Assembly (NCBI GenBank): GCA_964617715.1
Contig: CAZTZN010000091.1
Location: forward strand, 1-17,849
Reading direction: 5' to 3'
Length of the DNA stretch: 17,849 nucleotides
DNA from: JALGVA01 sp964617715
Lineage (GTDB): Bacteria; Armatimonadota; Zipacnadia; Zipacnadales; UBA5352
Shown here in pieces: positions 1-6,867 of the stretch; position 1 is the stretch's first letter, and the number at the start of each line of letters is the position of its first letter. Position numbers and translations under genes: made by a program. A model generated the notes under the pieces. That model was not told the origin of the DNA. It saw only the letters and a program-made list of their open reading frames with translations, and did not search any database.

Positions 1-40
1 CGCAGGATCCAGGTCGAGGGTTCGAGTCCCTCCGGGGGCA
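1..40 (+). tRNA. tRNA, 3' part only (isotype unresolved)
   Basis: A T-arm is plain: five paired bases (16-20 with 28-32) close a seven-base loop TTCGAGT (21-27). The seven-base 3' acceptor strand CGGGGGC (33-39) and discriminator A (40) follow. CCA is not encoded; the next bases are CGCC. The 5' half lies outside the window. If the variable loop is the usual five bases (AGGTC, 11-15), bases 1-3 would be the anticodon CGC (Ala). However, the acceptor strand has no U at position 70, which the alanine identity G3:U70 pair would need, so I do not assign an isotype. Confidence 0.85.
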
Positions 41-63
41 CGCCCGGTGTTTGACAGATTCGC

Positions 64-92
64 TTTACCTGCGCCACTTGTTGGGGTATACT
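64..92 (+). promoter_or_regulatory. sigma-70-type promoter candidate for the structured RNA
   Basis: TATACT (87-92) lies 17 bases after TTTACC (64-69), which matches four of six bases of the -35 consensus. A TTGACA at 51-56 is 30 bases from the -10 and so too far to serve it. TATACT is also the -10 of the two best promoters in this window (upstream of the helicase and of the aminotransferase). Transcription would start near 98-100, with no plus-strand protein gene downstream before 3583. Confidence 0.5.
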
Positions 93-97
93 GATAG

Positions 98-218
98 CAC
101 CTGCGAAGGACCCACTCTTGTGCAACTGAGCACGAGGGCAAGGATCCTCTGAGGGGCAGCCAAGCGAGCTTTTTTCGGGAGGAGCATATCCTCCAAGGGA
201 GGCCAGTGGCTGCCCCTC
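98..218 (+). ncRNA. candidate structured small RNA between tRNA and amidohydrolase operon
   Basis: No protein gene covers this stretch, yet it folds well by eye. Element 1: bases 107-112 pair with 142-148 (one bulged A), enclosing a nine-pair stem 115-123/130-138 with loop AACTGA; two of the nine pairs, T116-G137 and T119-G134, are G-T wobbles. Element 2: a perfect 12-pair stem 151-162/207-218 encloses a second perfect stem, GGAGGA 178-183 with TCCTCC 189-194. Several GGA/GGAGG motifs occur. I do not recognise it as SRP RNA (no tetraloop/GCAGC core), RNase P RNA (no GAGGAAAGTCC start) or tmRNA. A 6S-like closing-stem/bubble/apical-stem shape is possible, but the element is short for 6S. It could also be only a bidirectional terminator for the minus-strand operon ending at 241. 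There is no T-run after 218. Confidence 0.35.
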
Positions 219-240
219 GTCTATGTACGGCGGTCGATGG

Positions 241-1071
241 TCATCGTACGCGACGGTCTTGCGCAGCACCTGATGTCGGGCGTGAGCCCCGCCCGCCCAT
301 CTCCAGCATACGCAGGGCGTTGCCCGACACAATCGCCTGCTTCTCCTCCTCGGTGGCGCGCAGCACCTCGACCTTGAGCAGCGCCGGCTCGGGGTATTTG
401 AAGGGCATCCCCGTCGCGAACACCACCCGCTCGGCGCCGAGATTGTCCATGAGCCGGCGGATCTCCTCGGCCATCACGGCCGACAGGCGGGAGATGCCGA
501 TGGCGTAGTTCGCAGGCAGGCCGTTGTCCGCCTGACCGAGGGGAGAGCCGACGAAGCCGAGGCCGTTGAGGAAGACGAACTGCGCCTGCGGATGCCGGGC
601 GACGAGCGCGGCGAGATCGGCAAGCGGCACGTCGGGAATCTCGATCAGCCAGTGGCGCTGGCGCTGGTCGATCTGGCGGATGGGGATGGAGATGACCATG
701 GCGCGCTCGGTCGCGGCGGCGATCAGCTCGTCGCAGCACGCGTCGCTGAGCGTGTAGCCGTGGTAGTGCGGGTAGAGGCGCAGGCCCCGCGCGCCGAAGT
801 CGTCGGCGCAGACCTGCAGGTCATGCCGCCAGTCGGCGTAGGTCGGATTGATGACCGCGAAGGGCACCAGGCGGTCGGAATGGGCCGCGATCTGCTCGTG
901 CACCTCCTCGTTGCCGGCCTGGGAGTTCTTGTAGAAGATGGCGGAGGCGCTGGAGACGCAGGCCATGTCGATCCCCGCGCGGTCCATGAGCGCGAGCAGG
1001 CCATCGGCGGTGTTGTGGCGCAGCCTGCGGAAGGGCCAGTGCCCGAGATAGGCGTTCAGGTCGATGATCAT
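241..1071 (-). CDS. amidohydrolase-fold protein lacking metal ligands (probable pseudoenzyme)
   Basis: 276 residues, with the layout of an Amidohydrolase_2 TIM barrel. The strand-1 motif is D4-L-N6-A-Y8 where the family has D-x-H-x-H. The later histidine position reads FLNGLGF (about 167-173). The closing aspartate is G221 in FATGMP, where active members have G-S-D-x-P. The intact paralogue directly upstream keeps all of these residues. The start codon overlaps that gene's stop (ATGA, 1068-1071), so the two are translationally coupled and probably interact. I infer a non-hydrolytic role: binding, a regulatory subunit, or a different metal-free reaction. It may be a sugar-related or isomerase-like protein; the substrate is unknown. 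The last 15 or so residues are Gly/Arg-rich and probably disordered. Confidence 0.85.
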   Translation of the reverse strand: MIIDLNAYLGHWPFRRLRHNTADGLLALMDRAGIDMACVSSASAIFYKNSQAGNEEVHEQIAAHSDRLVPFAVINPTYADWRHDLQVCADDFGARGLRLYPHYHGYTLSDACCDELIAAATERAMVISIPIRQIDQRQRHWLIEIPDVPLADLAALVARHPQAQFVFLNGLGFVGSPLGQADNGLPANYAIGISRLSAVMAEEIRRLMDNLGAERVVFATGMPFKYPEPALLKVEVLRATEEEKQAIVSGNALRMLEMGGRGSRPTSGAAQDRRVR

Positions 1072-1862
1072 CGCGCCTCACCCCTGTCGGCGCCCGCGCG
1101 TCGCGCCAGGATGCCCTGCATGTTCTCGCCCAGGATCTTCCTTCGCTGCGTCTCCGTGAGTTGCGCCCCGCGGATCTTGCCGACGCCGGCGGTCATGGAC
1201 ATGTCGCAGGCGAAGAGGAGGCGGTCGGCACCGAGCACGTCAACCGCCATCTCGATCATGCCCTCGTCGATGACGCTGCCGGAGGTGTCGAGGAAGGCGG
1301 TAGGGGCGGCGCGCAGGGCCTTGATCGTCCACTCCCAGTCTCCTCCGCCACCGATGTGGCCGCAGATGAGCATGGCCTCGGGGTAGCGGTTGGCCAGCTC
1401 AGCGATATGACCGCCGTCGGACATCCGCGGCTGGGCGGTGACGTAGTAGTGGCTGTGCCCGGCATGGTGGAGGATGGGCACTCCCAGCTCGATGCACAGC
1501 TCGACGACCGGCCAGACGACCGGCTCGTCGGCGAAGTATTCGTTGTACAGCTTCACGCCGATGAAGCCCTCATCCTCGACGCGTCGGCGGATCTCCTCGA
1601 GCGCTTCGCGGCCGTAGCCGGGGTTGACGTAGCAGTAGCCCAGAACCCGCCCGGGATAACGAGCCATGCCCTCGGCGACCCAGTCATTGCACTGACGGAA
1701 GCCGTCGGGATCGGAGGGACGTGTCGGCGTGAGGATCGAGCAGCAGAGCCGCTCGATGCCGAGGCGGTCGGCCGCGTCGATGAGGCCGTCATCGCGCGCC
1801 TCCCAGTCGAGGCCGGGAGACCGCCATGACAGGTGTGCATGGGCGTCGATGAGCACGGGCAT
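1068..1862 (-). CDS. Amidohydrolase_2 family metal-dependent hydrolase
   Basis: 264 residues, close to the usual length for single-domain Amidohydrolase_2 proteins. It opens directly with the metal motif D6-A-H8-A-H10. Further likely ligands are H132/H133 in LHHAGHSHYY, H169 in CGHIGG, and D220 in LFACDMS; a lysine lies in GVKLY (about 104). The family hydrolyses or decarboxylates C-N, C-O or C-C bonds in a TIM barrel with one or two divalent metals. No signal peptide is seen, so it is cytoplasmic. The ATG at 1862 is chosen because it puts the metal motif at the N-terminus and has GGAGG just upstream. It shares one base with the stop of the protease gene (TGATG). The frame stays open upstream, but that part is the protease gene in another frame. 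Confidence 0.9.
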   Translation of the reverse strand: MPVLIDAHAHLSWRSPGLDWEARDDGLIDAADRLGIERLCCSILTPTRPSDPDGFRQCNDWVAEGMARYPGRVLGYCYVNPGYGREALEEIRRRVEDEGFIGVKLYNEYFADEPVVWPVVELCIELGVPILHHAGHSHYYVTAQPRMSDGGHIAELANRYPEAMLICGHIGGGGDWEWTIKALRAAPTAFLDTSGSVIDEGMIEMAVDVLGADRLLFACDMSMTAGVGKIRGAQLTETQRRKILGENMQGILARRAGADRGEAR

Positions 1863-2593
1863 CACCCTCCGGGGACAGCAGAATGCCAGAACAGGACCGA
1901 CAGGATCATGGTGGCCGAGCACAGCCAGTGCAGCAGCCACGCGCCGATGAACGACCGGACGCGCCATGCCCACCAGCCGAGCGCGATGCCGGCGACGATG
2001 GCGGCGAAGCTCTCGGCCTCGGGCTTGGCGAAATGCATCATGACGAAGGGCAAGGTCTGCAGGACGATGGCCATCGCGCCGAAGCGACGGCCCAGCGCCT
2101 GCAGAAGGAAGCCGCGAAAGAAGAACTCCCACGCGAAGAAGTAGAAGCCCCAGCCGACCTGGGAGGCCAGCAGCAGGGGGATGTCTGCGCGCAGCCAGGC
2201 GTAGCGGCCGTAGTAGCTCTGGAAGTCACCCCAGCGCGAGACCATGAGGATGACGGGGATGGTGATGCCGCCGAAGAGGGCGAAGTACCTGAACGACGCG
2301 CGCCGGTCGCCGACCTGAAGGCCCAGATCAGCGGGCGACATGCGCAGCACGAACTTCCCGAAGATGACGGGGATGATGAACAGGCAGACGAAGTTGAGGC
2401 CGAACCAGCCCATGCGGGCCCTGCGCAGGTCCTCGGGAAGCCACGCGAAGTCGCCGCGATGATAGTAGACGATCAGCAGCAGCAGCGTGGACAACAGGAC
2501 GGTCAACGCGGTCGGGTCGCGCAGGAGAATGAGGGCGCTGCGCGGCTCGTCGTCGGTGCCGACGGTGCCGGTGGGGTGGCCGGGTTCACTCAT
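1862..2593 (-). CDS. CPBP family intramembrane metalloprotease-like protein
   Basis: 243 residues with about six hydrophobic segments (about 29-44, 63-81, 101-118, 138-155, 174-187 and 195-235). CPBP/Abi motifs are present: motif 1 is WE156-FFF-R160-G, keeping the second glutamate and the arginine of EExxxR but with tryptophan in place of the first glutamate; motif 2 is F183-VMM-H187; motif 3 is H222 in LLHWLCSA. Members are integral membrane proteases or CAAX-processing relatives, and some confer bacteriocin self-immunity. This is the first gene of a coupled operon with two amidohydrolases (TGATG overlap at 1862). No strong ribosome site precedes the ATG. The single missing glutamate leaves protease activity uncertain. 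Confidence 0.85.
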   Translation of the reverse strand: MSEPGHPTGTVGTDDEPRSALILLRDPTALTVLLSTLLLLIVYYHRGDFAWLPEDLRRARMGWFGLNFVCLFIIPVIFGKFVLRMSPADLGLQVGDRRASFRYFALFGGITIPVILMVSRWGDFQSYYGRYAWLRADIPLLLASQVGWGFYFFAWEFFFRGFLLQALGRRFGAMAIVLQTLPFVMMHFAKPEAESFAAIVAGIALGWWAWRVRSFIGAWLLHWLCSATMILSVLFWHSAVPGG

Positions 2594-2657
2594 GGTTGCC
2601 GGGCGGGATATGCGCCGGAGATGGCGTTGAGTCCTTCACGCACCATGCATCACGACG

Positions 2658-2685
2658 AGGGCCCGGGCCGTGTGGCCCGGGCCCT
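2658..2685 (-). terminator. GC-rich hairpin after the pilin-like gene
   Basis: A perfect 12-pair stem (2658-2669 with 2674-2685) closes a four-base loop. It lies about 20 bases past the stop of the pilin-like gene on the minus strand and ahead of the protease gene. There is no U-tract, so it may be a weak or Rho-assisted terminator or an mRNA 3' stabiliser. Confidence 0.55.
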
Positions 2686-2705
2686 GATGCGCTCGGTGAC
2701 ACGCC

Positions 2706-3362
2706 TCACAACTGTCCGGAGATGCTCCACATGTAGGGCTCGCTCTTCTTCATTGCCTTGACATGCCCGTCGCAGAAGGTCCAGTTGGCCATGTCGTTGT
2801 GGTCCTTGCGGATGTAGCCGTTGTCGGCGTCGTAGCAGTCGGTGCGGTCGGCGTGGCTGATCTCGCGCGTTACGCGGGCCTCGCAGAGCATGATGCACTC
2901 CGCGGGCATCTGCACCTCGGCCAGCTTGCGGCCGTTGCCGCTGCCGCGGATGGGGCCGCCGGCGCCCCAGTCGGTACCGGCCGTTGACCCCATGGCGTTC
3001 GCATCATAGGTGAACTGCAGCGGGTTGGGCAGCCCGGGAGGGCGGCGGTACGTATAGGCATAGACGGTACCGCTCGGGCAGATGAAGAGCTGCCAGTTCT
3101 TGACGTAGGGCTGGACCATGTCATCCCACCAGAAAAGCTGAGTACTTCCCACGCAGTAGCTGTAGTTGGGAACGAACCTCTCATCGTAGTCCTGAATGTA
3201 CATCATTATGGCCGTGCCCAACTGCTTGAGGTTCGACGAGCACGCGGACTGCCGTGCCTTCTCACGAGCCTTCGCGAACACCGGGAACAGGATCGCTGCG
3301 AGGATCGCGATAATCGCGATGACTACGAGCAACTCGATCAGAGTGAAGCCGGTTCGACGCAT
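2706..3362 (-). CDS. DUF1559 pilin-like protein with H-X9-DG motif
   Basis: 218 residues. It starts MRRTG-FTLIELLVVIAII, a class III (type IV pilin/pseudopilin) signal that prepilin peptidase would cut after G5 and methylate at F6. The hydrophobic helix (6-28) leads into AKAREKAR and SNLKQLG. Near the C-terminus H188 and D198-G199 form the H-X9-DG motif that defines the DUF1559 group. Such proteins occur in many copies in Planctomycetota, Lentisphaerota and Armatimonadota and are thought to build pseudopilus or surface structures; their precise role is unknown. The start at 3362 is chosen because AAGGAGG (3371-3377) sits eight bases upstream and the signal then begins at residue 1. A start 20 codons earlier would lie upstream of this ribosome site. 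It stands alone, with its own promoter and terminator hairpin. Several cysteines (41, 70, 95, 156, 160, 176, 197) could form disulphides. Confidence 0.93.
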   Translation of the reverse strand: MRRTGFTLIELLVVIAIIAILAAILFPVFAKAREKARQSACSSNLKQLGTAIMMYIQDYDERFVPNYSYCVGSTQLFWWDDMVQPYVKNWQLFICPSGTVYAYTYRRPPGLPNPLQFTYDANAMGSTAGTDWGAGGPIRGSGNGRKLAEVQMPAECIMLCEARVTREISHADRTDCYDADNGYIRKDHNDMANWTFCDGHVKAMKKSEPYMWSISGQL

Positions 3363-3370
3363 CCGAGACG

Positions 3371-3377
3371 CCTCCTT
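3371..3377 (-). promoter_or_regulatory. ribosome binding site deciding the pilin-like gene start
   Basis: AAGGAGG on the minus strand, eight bases before the ATG at 3362. This full-strength Shine-Dalgarno fixes the start used here and rules out the upstream in-frame ATG. Confidence 0.85.
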
Positions 3378-3413
3378 GGAAGAACTCGTACGAAGTAAGG
3401 ACGATACAGCATG

Positions 3414-3443
3414 AGGATACATCCACTACGCGTGTGCCGTCAA
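3414..3443 (-). promoter_or_regulatory. promoter of the pilin-like gene
   Basis: On the minus strand TTGACG (3438-3443) and TATCCT (3414-3419) are separated by 18 bases. Start of transcription would be near 3407, giving a leader of about 45 bases that contains the AAGGAGG site. It is divergent from the helicase promoter about 75 bases away, so the two genes share one 220-base control region. Confidence 0.6.
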
Positions 3444-3517
3444 GCCCGCGGTCGGTGCCGGTGCGTGTGCGCGAGTGACCTGACGGGGGCGTCCAGCAAT
3501 TATCGGTGGCGCCGGCC

Positions 3518-3546
3518 TTGACTGCCGAACAGGTGTTCGATATACT
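3518..3546 (+). promoter_or_regulatory. promoter of the helicase gene
   Basis: TTGACT (3518-3523) and TATACT (3541-3546) are separated by exactly 17 bases: five of six matches in each hexamer. Transcription would start near 3553, leaving a leader of about 30 bases with AAGGGG (3568-3573) nine bases before the ATG at 3583. Confidence 0.75.
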
Positions 3547-3582
3547 ATCACGGCCGCCGGTACGAGCAAGGGGTGACGTGCG

Positions 3583-6216
3583 ATGTTGATGCGATCTCTC
3601 GAGGCACACGGTGTGCCCTCGGCCGTGCTTGACGTGTGGGAGCGCACGTGCGGGAGCGAGCTGCTGTCGGTGCAGGAGCAGGCGGTGCAAGCGGGCGTGC
3701 TGGCGGGCCGAAGTCTGCTGGTATGCTCGCCGACCAGCTCGGGCAAGACCCTCATCGGTGAGATGGCGGCCATCCAGGCGGCGCTGAACGGCCGCAAGGT
3801 GGCGTATCTGGTGCCCACCAGGGCGCTGGCCGAGGCGAAGTACCACGAGTTGTGCGCGCGTTATGCGCCGCTGGGGCTGCGGGTCGCGGTGGCGACGCGC
3901 GACCGACGGGCGCATGAGCGCGAGATCGGCCGGGGCGAGGTCGACCTGATCGTGGCCGTGCCCGAGAAGCTGCGGGCGCTGCTGGCGGAGCGGCCGATGC
4001 TGGCGGCGGCGATGGGCGCGGTGGTCGCCGACGAGCTGCAACTGCTGGGCGATCCCGAGCGTGGGCCCTGCCTGGAGATGCTGCTGGGCGACCTGGTGGC
4101 GGAGAGCGCGAAGCTGCAGGTGGTGGGGCTGTCCGCGGTGCTGGACCGAGCGGATGCGGTGGCGGCGTGGCTGGGCGCGGAGCTGGTGCACAGCCGGCGG
4201 CGCCCGGTAGAGCTGCGCTGCGGCGTGCTGGTGGGCGGGGAGTATCACTACGTGGTGTCCGATGCCACGGGCGGGCGCGGGGGCGCCGAGAGCGTTGAGT
4301 ACTGGCCGGAGCTGAGCGCGCAGCCGCAGGCCCTGGGCGAGCGGATGGCGCAGGTCGCGGCGTACCTGGCGGAGCGCGAGGGCGCAACGCTGGTGTTCGT
4401 GCGTGACAAGCGCTCGACGTTGCGGCTGGCGATGGCGCTGGCCGAGCGCGCGGGTCTGCCCGCCGCCGGGCAGGCCATCGAGGAGCTGCGCCGTCTTGAG
4501 CCGACGCATGCGACCAGGCTGCTGATCGAGCTGGCGCAGGCGGGCGTGGGCTTTCACAGCGCGGACCTGCAGTTCGACGAGCGCGAGGTGGTGGAGGCGG
4601 CGTTCGCGCGCGGCGAGCTGGCGGCGCTGGTGTGCACATCGACGCTCGCGGTGGGCGTGAATCTGCCGGCGCGCAACGTCATTGTGGACGTGCAGCGCTG
4701 GCGCACGGCCGGCCCGACGGGGCGCCCGACGCTGGGGCCCATCAGCCGCGCGGATTTCGAGAACATGGCGGGCCGCGCCGGTCGGCTGGGCTGTGACGAG
4801 ATGGGGCGGGCGATCCTGATCGCCGACGGAGAGGTGCAGCGGCACGTCCTGCAGGCCAGCTACCTCGGCGGCGGCCCCACGCGGCTGGATCCGCCGCTGC
4901 GTCGGCTGTCGCCGCTGGCGCAGGTGTGCCTGCTGGCGGGGTCGATCGCGGCCGGGCGCAACGAAGGCCTTGCCGAGGCCTGGCGCCGCACCCTGAGTGC
5001 ACACCAGCAGGGCATGCCGCAAGGGATGATGCCCAGCGAGATACGGGAGGCGCTGGACCTGGCGGGCGCAGAGGGGCTGGTCGAGGAGACCGCCGAGGGG
5101 GCCTGGCGGCCGACCGCGGTGGGGAGGCTGTGCGGCGCCAGCGGCCTGACACCGGCCAGCTTCCTCGCGCTCATGCGCGCCGTACGCGCGGCGCGGCGCC
5201 GGCCGCCGACCGAGCTGGAGGCGCTGCTGGTGGCGGCGCTCACCGACGAGGCGCAGGCGGTGCCGCTGCCGCCGCCCGGATGGGGCTCGGCGCTGGTGGA
5301 TGAGTTCGCGACCCCCGACGCGCCCTGCGACGACCGCTGGGAGATCGAGAACCTGCTGGAGACCGCGGCGCAGGTCGCGCCGGACTCCGCCTCCGCGGCG
5401 CGTCGCGAGCGCGCGGTGCGCATCGTGCTGGCCATGCAGCGCTGGCGCAGCGCGCAGCCGACCGCCGAGGTCGAGCGCGCGGCACAGGCCCCCGCCGGCC
5501 GACTCGCAGCCCTGGCCGAGGCGGTGGGCTGGGCCCTGCGCGTGCTCGCGCGCATCGGCCATGAGCTGGGGTGGACACGCGCTGAGTGGACGTCACTGCT
5601 GCGGCTCGGTGAGAGCGTCGCCGCGGGGGTGCCGGAGGAAGGCATGGAACTGCACCGGCTGCATGTGCCGGGGCTGGGCCGGGGAGGTATCCGAGCGCTG
5701 CTGGGGGCCGGGATCAACAGCCGGGCGACGCTGGCGCGCGCAGACGCCGCCCGACTCGAGGAGTTGCTGGGCCCGGCGCTCGCGGCCCGAGCGCTGGCGG
5801 TAGCGTGCGGGGTGCCGATCGATCCGCGTGACCCCCCCGGGCCCGCGCTCGAGGCTCGAGCCGTGAGCTTCGAAGCCTCGCCACGGGCGCCGGCCGAGCG
5901 CGAGCTGCTGGTGATCGACAGCCGACGGCCGGACCGGGTGCTGCTGGCCGACGAGGCGGTGAAGCTGCGGCCGGCGGAGTTCCGGCTGCTGCAGGTGCTG
6001 GCGTCCAGCCCGCGCTGCTGCGTGGACTACGAGGCGATCTACGAGCGGATGTGGGGCGACGAGAGCTTCGTGGAGCCCGCGCAGATCTACTCGCACCGCT
6101 CGCGGCTGGCGAAGAAGCTGGGCGAGGCCTGTCCCGGCGGCGAGGAGCTGGTGCGCACCATCCCCAAGCGCGGCCTGATGCTCGACCTGCCGCCCGAACG
6201 CGTGAGCGTGCGATAG
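3583..6216 (+). CDS. Ski2/Hel308-like helicase fused to HhH and OmpR-type winged helix
   Basis: 877 residues. Helicase motifs in order: Q-motif-like VQEQ (30-33); Walker A SPTSSGKT (49-56, K55); VPTRALAEAK (Ia); VAVPEKL (Ib region); Walker B D150-E-L-Q153 instead of DExH; motif III GLSAV (SAV instead of SAT); motif V with STLAVGVNLPAR; motif VI NMAGRAGR (394-401, N where QxxGRxxR is usual). These identify a superfamily 2 helicase of the Ski2/Hel308 type, probably translocating 3' to 5' on nucleic acid. The middle resembles the ratchet region. Residues about 690-740 (PGLGRGGIRALLGAGI) are a helix-hairpin-helix. Residues about 775-872 form a complete OmpR/PhoB effector winged helix: LRPAEFRLL, YERMWGD, YSHRSRLAKKLG, LVRTIPKRG. 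That domain normally sits behind a receiver domain. The gene is the only plus-strand coding gene and has its own promoter. Role inferred: a repair or replication-restart helicase with added DNA-sequence or structure binding. Confidence 0.92.
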   Translation: MLMRSLEAHGVPSAVLDVWERTCGSELLSVQEQAVQAGVLAGRSLLVCSPTSSGKTLIGEMAAIQAALNGRKVAYLVPTRALAEAKYHELCARYAPLGLRVAVATRDRRAHEREIGRGEVDLIVAVPEKLRALLAERPMLAAAMGAVVADELQLLGDPERGPCLEMLLGDLVAESAKLQVVGLSAVLDRADAVAAWLGAELVHSRRRPVELRCGVLVGGEYHYVVSDATGGRGGAESVEYWPELSAQPQALGERMAQVAAYLAEREGATLVFVRDKRSTLRLAMALAERAGLPAAGQAIEELRRLEPTHATRLLIELAQAGVGFHSADLQFDEREVVEAAFARGELAALVCTSTLAVGVNLPARNVIVDVQRWRTAGPTGRPTLGPISRADFENMAGRAGRLGCDEMGRAILIADGEVQRHVLQASYLGGGPTRLDPPLRRLSPLAQVCLLAGSIAAGRNEGLAEAWRRTLSAHQQGMPQGMMPSEIREALDLAGAEGLVEETAEGAWRPTAVGRLCGASGLTPASFLALMRAVRAARRRPPTELEALLVAALTDEAQAVPLPPPGWGSALVDEFATPDAPCDDRWEIENLLETAAQVAPDSASAARRERAVRIVLAMQRWRSAQPTAEVERAAQAPAGRLAALAEAVGWALRVLARIGHELGWTRAEWTSLLRLGESVAAGVPEEGMELHRLHVPGLGRGGIRALLGAGINSRATLARADAARLEELLGPALAARALAVACGVPIDPRDPPGPALEARAVSFEASPRAPAERELLVIDSRRPDRVLLADEAVKLRPAEFRLLQVLASSPRCCVDYEAIYERMWGDESFVEPAQIYSHRSRLAKKLGEACPGGEELVRTIPKRGLMLDLPPERVSVR

Positions 6217-6219
6217 GTC

Positions 6220-6240
6220 GCTCCGGCGCAGGCGCCGAGC
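6220..6240 (+). terminator. stem-loop directly after the helicase stop
   Basis: GCTC-(C)-GGCGC (6220-6229) can pair with GCGCC-GAGC (6232-6240), with one bulged base. It begins four bases after the stop codon. It has no T-run, so termination is uncertain. The rest of the 160-base convergent gap to 6375 holds only a six-pair inverted repeat (6316-6321/6330-6335) and no gene. Confidence 0.35.
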
Positions 6241-6375
6241 CCGCGCGCGGAAGTCAGGCTGCGAGTGCGTACCGCCGCCGATCCTGGAGGGGGGCCGCGA
6301 TCGCAGCCGGTTGGGCGTCGGACATCGGGCCGACGAAGGCGGGACGATGCGCTGCGCAACCCATCCGTGGGTGTC

Positions 6376-6750
6376 TCAGGGCAGCACCCCGGCGCGCTTC
6401 ATGCGCTCGAGCGCCGCCTGCCGGATGCGGCACACCTGTGACTCCGACAGCCCCATCATCTGCGCAATCTCGCGCAGGGTCAGCCCCCGCGCCGCCCACC
6501 TGATGACCGTCCGCTGCCTGCGTGTGAGGTCGGCGTCCACGACCATCCCTCCCAGCATTGCCTCGAATTCGCCGCACGTGGGCGGGGCGGCGAGGTCCTC
6601 GACGCCGGGGCACTCGCGCTCGGCCAGCAGGCGCATCCAGCGCTCGGTGTAACAGGGGTACTCACCACGCCCGCGTTCGCGGATGCTGCGCGCAAGCAGC
6701 TCGTCAGCCTGCCGCTCGAGCCTGTGCCCGGCCACATCGTGTCTGTCCAT
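6376..6750 (-). CDS. small sigma-region-4-like HTH DNA-binding protein
   Basis: 124 residues. The C-terminal part (about 75-120) reads LTRRQRTVIRWAARGL, then TLREIAQMMGLSESQV, then a basic recognition helix. This is the pattern of sigma-70 region 4 and LuxR-type helix-turn-helices. The N-terminal 70 residues are helical, with Arg/Glu-rich stretches and three cysteines (33, 47, 59), and I recognise no sigma region 2. It could be a stand-alone transcription factor or a degenerate sigma factor. The ATG at 6750 is chosen over one ten codons earlier because GGAGGGG (6757-6763) lies six bases upstream. It follows the YkgJ-like gene by 117 bases on the same strand and may be its transcript partner. 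Confidence 0.75.
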   Translation of the reverse strand: MDRHDVAGHRLERQADELLARSIRERGRGEYPCYTERWMRLLAERECPGVEDLAAPPTCGEFEAMLGGMVVDADLTRRQRTVIRWAARGLTLREIAQMMGLSESQVCRIRQAALERMKRAGVLP

Positions 6751-6756
6751 CGCCCG

Positions 6757-6763
6757 CCCCTCC
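6757..6763 (-). promoter_or_regulatory. ribosome binding site deciding the small HTH gene start
   Basis: GGAGGGG on the minus strand, six bases before the ATG at 6750. The alternative ATG at 6780 would place this site inside the coding region. Confidence 0.6.
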
Positions 6764-6867
6764 GTGCCTGTGTGCTCCACGGGACGGGCCCATGGTAGCC
6801 GGAGGGCGGCCTGGAAGACCTGTGCGCAGGCTGGCAGAAGCCTGTCAGAAAGCGTGCCGGGCGGGGG

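Noticed and set aside
1..40. Assignment of the tRNA as alanine (anticodon CGC)
   Set aside because: The anticodon reading depends on an assumed variable-loop length, and the acceptor strand lacks U70. The 5' half is missing.
51..56. TTGACA as the -35 of the RNA promoter
   Set aside because: It is 30 bases from TATACT at 87-92, well beyond the 16-18 base spacing needed. A weaker TTTACC at 64-69 fits the 17-base spacing.
98..218. SRP RNA, RNase P RNA or tmRNA
   Set aside because: None of the conserved cores I know for these RNAs is visible, and the length does not fit RNase P RNA or tmRNA.
3262..5562. A 766-codon open frame on the minus strand opposite the helicase
   Set aside because: It is rich in Arg, His, Gln and Ala with no domain pattern and lies fully antisense to well-defined helicase motifs. 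Its openness follows from the high GC and codon bias of the helicase gene.
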